DNA from: Mycobacterium kiyosense | GTDB taxonomy: Bacteria; Actinomycetota; Actinomycetes; Mycobacteriales; Mycobacteriaceae | Assembly: GCA_021654635.1 (NCBI GenBank) | Contig: AP025179.1 | Location: 2,170,001 to 2,234,000 of the forward strand | Length of the DNA: 64,000 bases | Direction: 5' to 3' | In this document: positions 57,865 through 64,000 of the stretch, piece after piece | Layout of the letters: each line of letters starts with the position of its first letter | How positions within the stretch are numbered: the first letter of the stretch is position 1 | The notes under the pieces: generated by a model | The model's input: only the letters and a program-made list of their open reading frames with translations | Told to the model about the DNA's origin: nothing | Database searches by the model: none | Translations under genes and position numbers: made by a program

Positions 57865-58431
57865 ATGCCGCAATACCTGGCCGCACTCATGGTGGTGCTT
57901 TTGATCGGCACCGTGGTGGGCAGAGTCCTGGTGCTCAAACGAACCGGAACCCGGGCAATGCATTTCGGGAAACTCGACAACAGTGACTTCGCGATCCCGC
58001 CGGTCGCGCTGTTCTACTTCTATACGATCTTCGCCGCGGCATTCGGCTGGCCGATGGTCAGCCGGCAGAGGTTCTTCCACTCCACCGTTGTCGCCTGGGT
58101 CGGCGTGGCGCTGTGTGCGGTCGGCATCGCGGTGCTGGCGATCAGCCTGGTGTCGTTCGGCCGAAGCTTCCGGGTGGGCATCGACGTCGACAAGCCCGGA
58201 CGGCTAGTCACCACGGGCGTCTTCGCGGTTAGCCGCAATCCGATCTATGTGGGCTTCTTTGTGTTCCTGCTCGGCCAGCTCCTGGTGTTCCCCAACTGGG
58301 TTCCGCTGTTTTACCTGGCCGCCGGCACCTGGTTGTTCCACCGGCAGGTGTTGCGCGAAGAGGCGTTCCTGCGCCGGCACTACCGCCGGGAGTTCGAGGA
58401 GTACTGCAAACGGGTCCGGCGTTACGTCTGA
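57865..58431 (+). CDS. Isoprenylcysteine carboxyl methyltransferase-like membrane protein
   Basis: 188 residues with about five hydrophobic helices. The C-terminal PEMT/ICMT signature is GVFAVSRNPIYVGFFVFLLG and RREFEEYCKRVRRYV, where the His/Asn and Arg residues bind SAM. ATG at 57865 after a GGAGAGAG site. Bacterial members act on small or lipid substrates; the true substrate is unknown. The 3' end overlaps the convergent FHA-ABC gene by 10 bases. Confidence 0.82.
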   Translation: MPQYLAALMVVLLIGTVVGRVLVLKRTGTRAMHFGKLDNSDFAIPPVALFYFYTIFAAAFGWPMVSRQRFFHSTVVAWVGVALCAVGIAVLAISLVSFGRSFRVGIDVDKPGRLVTTGVFAVSRNPIYVGFFVFLLGQLLVFPNWVPLFYLAAGTWLFHRQVLREEAFLRRHYRREFEEYCKRVRRYV

Positions 58432-60936
58432 GTCGCAATCCGCGGCCGCAACCGGTACCCGGTGAATCCGGCCCACGCCGCGGTCAACCCGGCCAGGATG
58501 AGCATGTCGAACACCCACCAGCCCGAGTAGTGGGTCCACAGCGCGTTCTGCTCGGCCAACCTGTCCACCCGGCGCAGGTCGACGGTGGACGCTGCGGCCG
58601 CGAACCCCCACTGCGCCGGGATGAACCAGGAGATCTGGTCGTACCCCCAGGTGCCGACCAGTGACACCAGCCCCCCGGCGAACAGCAGCGACGCGAGCAG
58701 AGCGGGCACTAGTAGCGGCAGGACTTCGGTCAGCGACCTGCCGAGCGAGGACAGCGCCAACCCCACGATCGCCGAGGCGACGGCCGTCGCGGCCACGCTG
58801 ACGTACAGCTCGACATCGGCGTTGCCGAGTAGCACGGCACCATGCCGGGGGCCGCCCTTGCCGGCGATGACGATGGTGGTGACGATCGCGGCCTGCGCGG
58901 CCGCGATGACGGCGAACACGGCGATCTTGGCCAGCAGGTACGCGGTGGCCGACAGCCCGAGTTGCTGTTCGCGGCGGAAAACGCGACGTTCGCCGACCAG
59001 GGCGCCGACGGATGCCGTCGTCCCCAGCAGGACCGCGGCGAAGTTGAGCGCGGCCAGGATCTCGATGGCTTCGTGGGTGTTGGTCGACGACGGTGCCGCC
59101 CGGCCGAATCCGGCATGGCCCGGGATCAGCAACGTCAAGGCGCCCAGCGCGAACGGCAGCACCACCAGCACGAGGAGGTGTAAAGGGCTGGTCAGCAGCA
59201 TGCGGAGCTGGCGGCGGGCCACCATCTGGAACTGCTGCCCGGAAGTGCGGGTCGGGGGGGTCCGCTGCACGGCCGTGACCGACGGCGGCGTCGGCGACAC
59301 CGAGGCCTGCTGGCGGGCCAGGAACGCGTGATGGGCGCCGTGCGGGTCGTTGCCGACACGCGCGAATATCTCGCGCCAGTCGGTGGTGCCCAGTGCCGAC
59401 TCGGTGTCCGAGGGGGGCCCGGCGAACGCCAGCCGCCCGGCGGGGGTGAGCACCAGCACCTGGTCGCACATGTTGAGGTGGGGCAGCGATGCGGGTGAGG
59501 TCACGGCCATCACGACCACGCAGCCGAGGTCGGCCTGGCGCCGCAGCAGCCGGATCACGTGACTTTCCTGCCGCGGGTCCAATCCCGCGCCGGGTTCGTC
59601 GACCACGAGCAGCGACGGCCGGGCCAGTAGTTCGGATGCCAGCGCGACGCATCGACGCAGGTCGGGCGGCAGCTTGGACACCTTGGTCTTGCGGTGCGCG
59701 GTCAGCTCGAGCTCGTCGAGGATCTGGTCGAGGGTGCGTTCGCGATGCTCGGCGGACGTGTTGGCCGGCAGCCTCAGCTCCGCCGAGTATCGCAGGGCGT
59801 GTGCCACGGTGAGGTTCGGGTGCACACGGTTGTCGCGGGGAACCGACCCGATCCGGAACCGGATGTCCTCGGGCTGGGCGTACACGTCGTGGCCGTCGAC
59901 GCTCAACACGCCGGTGCTGGGGGCGCGGGTTCCGGAGAGCAGGCTTGTCAGCGCGAAGTTGTGCGCCCCCGACGGGCCGGCGACGGCGATCAGCGCTCCC
60001 GGGCGGCTGGTGAACGACACGTCCGCGAGCACGTCGCGGCCGTCGACGGTGAGGCCGAGCCGGTAGGCGGCCACGCCGATGGTCCGGGCATCCGGTTGCA
60101 GTGGCAGGCGGTTGGTTTGTGGTGGGAGTTCGTCGGGTCCGGTGTCGGCGGGTCGCGGTGAGCGCATCCCTCGGCCACCCGCGCCAGCAGGCCCTTGGGC
60201 TGCGGATCCGTCGCGGCCGGCCGCGATGCTGCAGGTGCGGGGCGGCGGGGCCGGCGGGGGTGGTGAGGCGGGCGGCGCGGTTGGCTGCGTGGAGATGTAC
60301 CGGAACGGCCTGGTGGGCCGCTCAGGGGACGGCTCCACCGGGAATTGTTCGAGCGGGATCGCGGGGATATGAGCCGTCTCCGGTTCTACCGTGATGCGGC
60401 TGGTGGCCGGCTCGTCGGTAACCGGCGGCTGCGCCGGAATGCGCGTCGTCTCCGGCTCCGCAGGTAGGGCCACCGGCTGTGCCGGGATGCGTGTGGTCTG
60501 CGGATCCGACGCCGAGTGCTCCGGCCCCCTGGCGGGCTGTTGCGGCAAGGGCCGGCGTCCCAGCGGATCGGTGGCGGACGGGGGCTGGTCGTCGGCAGCG
60601 GACACCTCGAAGGTCAACCGTGGCCCCCGCGCAGGGTCCCCGATCACGATCGAAAGGCCGTCCCGGATGTCGACCGTCGTCATCCGGGCGCCATCCACGA
60701 ACAAGCCGTGCTGGCTCTGGTCGACGGCCAGCCAGTGGGTGCCGGCGAAGCGCAACACCAAATCGGGAATCGGCTGTGACGCGCCATCGGCCCCGGGGAG
60801 CCCATCTCGGTCCAGCCGGATATCGCAATGCCCGCCGTGGCCCACGATCACGTCGCGGCCCGGCGTGAAGAAGTACCGCAACGATCCGACCCAAACGGTC
60901 AGCGGGGAAGCATCGGGTATGGCCGCCGCCTTTCAC
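58422..60936 (-). CDS. FHA-ABC transporter with degenerate ATPase motifs (Rv1747-like)
   Basis: About 837 residues: an FHA domain (about 15-95), a Pro/Thr-rich linker, an ABC ATPase-like domain (about 300-510) and an ABC-2 type six-helix membrane domain (about 555-830). Compared with my memory of Rv1747, Walker A reads GPSGAHNFAL (no Lys, no Ser/Thr), the signature reads LPPDLRRC (LSGGQ lost), and the switch His is lost (VTSPAS); Walker B LLVVDEPGAGLDP is kept. The start appears shifted: GTG 60936 followed by AAA, where AA would give MKAAAIPDASPLTVWVGS. TTG 60881 is the next in-frame start. Probably a non-hydrolysing paralogue. Confidence 0.82.
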
Positions 60937-61038
60937 GTCTCGGATATCGGGCCGCGACGCCTGGGTGCGCGACCTGCGTCAAGTGTCTACCCACTGCGGC
61001 GGTCTATCCACCTGCAGTTGGCTCCGGTCAGGCCGGGA

Positions 61039-61516
61039 TCACAGCGTGTGGCGGCCCGGGGTGGTCGCCGCGTTCTCCAGCAGGCGCCGCAGCACGTCCA
61101 CGGCGTCGGCCAGTACCTGGCGTTCGGCGGGTTCCAGCCGGGCCAGTTGCGGTTCGATGGCCGCGGCGCGGTCTCGGCGCACCGCGTTGAGCATGTGCAG
61201 TCCGTCCGGGGGTGATCCGGATCCGCACCGCGCGGGCATCGCAAGGGTCGGTGGTGCGCGACACCAGGCCGGCTTCCTCGAGCCGGCGGACCTGGGTGGT
61301 CATCGTCGGTTGCGAGCAGTGGTCGACGGAGGCCAGGTCGCCGATGCGTGCTTCGCCCTGGGAGTCGATGGTGGCGAGCAGGCGGGCCTGCGCGGCGGGC
61401 AGCGGCATCTGGATGCGCTGGGTGGCCAGCCGATTCAGCCGCGCGACCACCGCCAGCAGATCGGCGCCGAGGCCGTGGGGGAGCCCGGCGTCATTTGCCG
61501 TGGCGGGCGAACTCAT
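61039..61516 (-). CDS. MarR-family regulator (frameshifted; Rv2327-like)
   Basis: About 158 residues. Winged helix: [49 protein letters not shown], with the wing following. One extra base near 61206-61207 (CC where C fits) breaks the frame after VRIRITP. Past it the protein continues [21 protein letters not shown] and the C-terminal dimer helices to a stop at 61039. Position matches Rv2327. It is divergent from the ECF transporter and has a palindrome just upstream. Confidence 0.85.
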
Positions 61517-61528
61517 GCACTCATCGTT

Positions 61529-61545
61529 GCATAGCTTTGCTATGC
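61529..61545. promoter_or_regulatory. Perfect palindrome, probable MarR operator
   Basis: GCATAGC and GCTATGC are exact reverse complements around TTT. The site is 12 bases upstream of the MarR start and 45 bases before the ECF gene, where a MarR dimer would be expected to control both. Binding is inferred. Confidence 0.6.
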
Positions 61546-61590
61546 GAGACCAGTTGCGGTGACGGTGGCGTAAAAAAGCTGAATACGGTG

Positions 61591-63696
61591 ATGTGCTGCA
61601 TCGGCATGGGTTCTGTGCCTGGCAGAATCAATGAAGTGACCCCACCCGGCCGGCCGTCTGCGCACCCTCGGGGTGGACCGCTGCGACCGAGCGAGTTGGC
61701 GCAGGCGTCGGTCATGGCCGCGTTGTGTGCGGTGACCGCGATCATCTCTGTCGCGGTGCCCTTTGCCGGCGGCATTGTGCTGCTGGGCACCGTGCCCGCG
61801 GGCCTGCTGGCCTACCGGTACCGGCTGCGGGTGCTGATCACCATGACCGTGGCCGCCGGCGTGATCGCCTTCCTCATCGCCGGGATGGGCGCATTCATGG
61901 GCGTCATCCAAAGCGCTTACATCGGTGGGCTGACGGGCGTGGTCAAACGCCGGGGGCGGGGCACGCCCACGGTCGTGGTCACCTCCTTCATCGCCGGGGT
62001 GGTGTTCGCCGCCGGGAATGTGGGGGCGTTGATGGCACTGGTGCGGCTGCGGCACCTGATGCGCGACGCGATCACCGCGAACGTCGACGGGATGGCCTCA
62101 TTTCTGGGCCGCGTACACATGCAGAGCGTCGGCTTCTGGCTGAAATGGATCTTCGCCTGGTCGCTGCGCTACTGGCAGCCGGTGTTGCTGGGCATCGTCA
62201 CGATCAGCGTGATGGGGATGTCGCTGATCGGCTGGTGGGCGCTATCGCGGCTGCTGGAGCGGATGCGCGGCATCCCCGACGTGCACAAGCTCGACGCGCC
62301 CGCCGGTGATCACGACAGTGAGACTCCGATCGGGCCGGTTCCGGTGCGGCTGGACAAGGTGCGGTTCCGCTACCCGGGCGCCGACCAGGACGCGTTGCGT
62401 GAGCTCAGCATGGATATCCGGGTCGGCGAGCACGTGGCCATCACCGGTGCCAACGGTTCGGGCAAGACGACGCTGATGCTGATCCTGGCCGGCCGCGAAC
62501 CGACGTCGGGCACCGTGCAACGTCCCGGCCGGGTGGGTCTGGGCCAGCTGGGTGGAACGGCGATTGTGTTGCAGCATCCGGAGAGTCAGGTGCTGGGGAC
62601 CCGGGTCGCCGACGACGTGGTGTGGGGTCTGCCGCCGGGCACCAAGACCGATGTCGCCAAGTTGCTGCGCGAGGTCGGGCTCGAGGAACTCGCCGAACGC
62701 GACACCGGCAGCCTGTCCGGCGGTGAACTGCAGCGGCTGGCGCTGGCGGCCGCGCTGGCGCGTGAACCGGCGGTGCTGATCGCCGACGAGGTGACCACGA
62801 TGGTCGACCAGCAGGGCCGCGAAGGCCTGCTGGAGGTGCTGTCCGGGTTGACCAAACGGCACCGGACCGCCCTGGTGCATATCACGCATTACAGCAACGA
62901 GGCCGAATCCGCCGACCGCACAATCAAACTCAGCGACTCGCCGGACAACACCGGCATGGTCCAAGCCGTCGACGCCCCGATGCCGCAGGCCGGGGTGGGC
63001 GACACCCGGCACGCGCCGGCCCTCGAGCTGATCGGCGTCGGCCACGAATACGGCATCGGGACGCCGTGGGCGAAAACCGCGCTGCGCGACATCAACTTTG
63101 TCGTCGAGCAGGGTGACGGGGTGCTGATCCACGGCGGCAACGGCTCCGGCAAGTCCACCCTGGCCTGGATCATGGCCGGGTTGACGACGCCGACCAGCGG
63201 CGTCTGCCTGCTCGACGGCCGGCCCACCCACGAGCAGGTCGGTGCGGTCGCGCTGTCCTTCCAGGCGGCCCGGTTGCAGCTGATGCGCAGCCGGGTGGAC
63301 CTCGAAGTGGCCTCGGCGGCCGGCTTTTCGCATAAGGACGAGGACCGCGTGATCGCCGCGCTCGGTGTCGTCGGACTGGACCCCGCCTTGGCCAGGCGCA
63401 GCATCGACCAACTCAGCGGCGGCCAGATGCGTCGAGTCGTGCTGGCCGGACTGCTGGCGTGTTCACCCAAGGCGCTGATCCTCGACGAGCCGCTGGCCGG
63501 CCTGGACGCGGCCAGCCAGAGCGGCCTGCTGCGACTGCTGGAGGACTTGCGCCGCGAGCGCGGCCTGACCGTGGTGGTCATCTCCCACGACTTCGCCGGA
63601 ATGGAAACCCTGTGTCCGCGCACGCTGCATCTACGCGGTGGGGTGCTGGAGTCGGCCTCGGCCACCGCGGTGCCCGGACCGGGGTCGGTGTCATGA
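61591..63696 (+). CDS. ECF-type transporter: membrane domain fused to two ATPase domains (Rv2326c-like)
   Basis: 701 residues. Residues 35-230 hold about five hydrophobic helices resembling S-component/DUF2232 proteins. Two ABC ATPase domains follow. The first has GANGSGKTT near 286 and [15 protein letters not shown]; the second has GGNGSGKST near 514 and [15 protein letters not shown], with [12 protein letters not shown]. With the next gene (EcfT) it forms an ECF importer, probably for a vitamin or metal; the substrate is not known. ATG at 61591 follows the M. tuberculosis start; GTG at 61636 is a shorter option. Confidence 0.92.
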   Translation: MCCIGMGSVPGRINEVTPPGRPSAHPRGGPLRPSELAQASVMAALCAVTAIISVAVPFAGGIVLLGTVPAGLLAYRYRLRVLITMTVAAGVIAFLIAGMGAFMGVIQSAYIGGLTGVVKRRGRGTPTVVVTSFIAGVVFAAGNVGALMALVRLRHLMRDAITANVDGMASFLGRVHMQSVGFWLKWIFAWSLRYWQPVLLGIVTISVMGMSLIGWWALSRLLERMRGIPDVHKLDAPAGDHDSETPIGPVPVRLDKVRFRYPGADQDALRELSMDIRVGEHVAITGANGSGKTTLMLILAGREPTSGTVQRPGRVGLGQLGGTAIVLQHPESQVLGTRVADDVVWGLPPGTKTDVAKLLREVGLEELAERDTGSLSGGELQRLALAAALAREPAVLIADEVTTMVDQQGREGLLEVLSGLTKRHRTALVHITHYSNEAESADRTIKLSDSPDNTGMVQAVDAPMPQAGVGDTRHAPALELIGVGHEYGIGTPWAKTALRDINFVVEQGDGVLIHGGNGSGKSTLAWIMAGLTTPTSGVCLLDGRPTHEQVGAVALSFQAARLQLMRSRVDLEVASAAGFSHKDEDRVIAALGVVGLDPALARRSIDQLSGGQMRRVVLAGLLACSPKALILDEPLAGLDAASQSGLLRLLEDLRRERGLTVVVISHDFAGMETLCPRTLHLRGGVLESASATAVPGPGSVS

Positions 63697-64000
63697 CCGT
63701 CAAGTCAACCTCGGAAAGACGCCAGCCGCGGAAGGCCGGCCGGCCCGTCGTGCTGCTGGTTCCGATACCGGGTGGCTCGCCCATCCACGACTTGTGGGCC
63801 GGCACCAAACTCCTTGTGGTTTTCGGTATTTCGGCGCTGCTGGCGTTCTACCCGGGGTGGGTGACGATCGGCTTCATGTCGGCCCTGGTGCTGGCGGCGA
63901 TCTGGATCGCGCGCATTCCGCGGGGCGCGCTGCCGTCGATACCGCGCTGGTTGTGGATTGCGTTGGCACTCGGCGGTATCACCGCCGCGCTGGCCGGCGG
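63693..64000 (+). CDS. ECF transporter transmembrane protein EcfT (partial)
   Basis: Starts at the ATG 63693, overlapping the preceding stop (ATGA), and is cut by the right edge. The visible 102 residues have a polar start, then [29 protein letters not shown], which is the EcfT/CbiQ opening, and further hydrophobic helices. Corresponds to Rv2325c by position. Couples the ATPases to the substrate-binding part. Confidence 0.88.
   Translation, partial: MTVKSTSERRQPRKAGRPVVLLVPIPGGSPIHDLWAGTKLLVVFGISALLAFYPGWVTIGFMSALVLAAIWIARIPRGALPSIPRWLWIALALGGITAALAG

Overview
The window is from a slow-growing-type Mycobacterium, probably a non-tuberculous species. It is GC-rich, uses GTG and TTG starts often, and carries PPE, Esx, Mce, antigen 85 and decaprenyl diphosphate synthase genes. 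From memory of M. tuberculosis H37Rv, the backbone follows the Rv2367c-Rv2325c block in order: ybeY, CBS/CorC, era, amiA2, recO, uppS, Rv2360c, zur, smtB, glyS, PPE, esx pair, Rv2345, dgt, dnaG, Rv2342, tRNA-Asn, cysE/cysK, mez, lppP, marR, ECF transporter. Several blocks that I do not remember from that locus are set into this backbone.

Layout. Positions 1-8475 hold housekeeping genes and the zinc regulators smtB-zur. Positions 8476-13575 are a PPE/Esx locus: a degraded PPE start, two tandem near-identical PPE-SVP genes, a small protein resembling a detached PPE-SVP tail, and an esxP/esxO-type pair closed by a strong hairpin terminator. Positions 13609-20740 hold a TPM-domain protein, an antigen 85 paralogue, dgt-dnaG and tRNA-Asn. 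Positions 20758-28512 are an accessory divergent cluster: a polytopic molybdoenzyme, methyltransferase, two membrane proteins, a beta-propeller lipoprotein, a sugar epimerase, a GT2 and a DUF2064 protein. It looks like a cell-envelope glycan or glycolipid system.

Positions 29098-36216 are a sulfur island. A minus-strand run (degenerate thioester-domain protein, cysK, cysE, membrane thioredoxin, DUF4395) faces a plus-strand pair (family 2A encapsulin and a cysteine desulfurase with a long N-terminal extension built from a repeated PVAPRG(N/S)VP motif). Cysteine made by CysE/CysK is the desulfurase substrate, and the desulfurase is the expected cargo of the capsid. Positions 36422-47383 are a complete mce operon with two Mce-associated genes and a CAP-domain secreted protein. 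Positions 47499-55000 hold a CstB-like persulfide dioxygenase-rhodanese, malic enzyme, and a single-chain nitrate reductase fused to a diflavin reductase with a decayed copy of its tail beside it. Positions 55282-64000 return to lppP, an acyl-CoA oxidase-like protein, an isoprenylcysteine methyltransferase-like protein, an FHA-ABC exporter whose ATPase motifs have decayed, MarR, and the ECF transporter genes cut by the window edge.

Sequence quality. About a dozen one-to-two-base indels break otherwise well-conserved genes (CBS protein, dgt, DUF2064, mceC, mceE, nitrate reductase, marR, FHA-ABC start). Five sit in G or C runs that are six long where five restores the frame. I treat these as probable assembly errors and annotate the genes across them.
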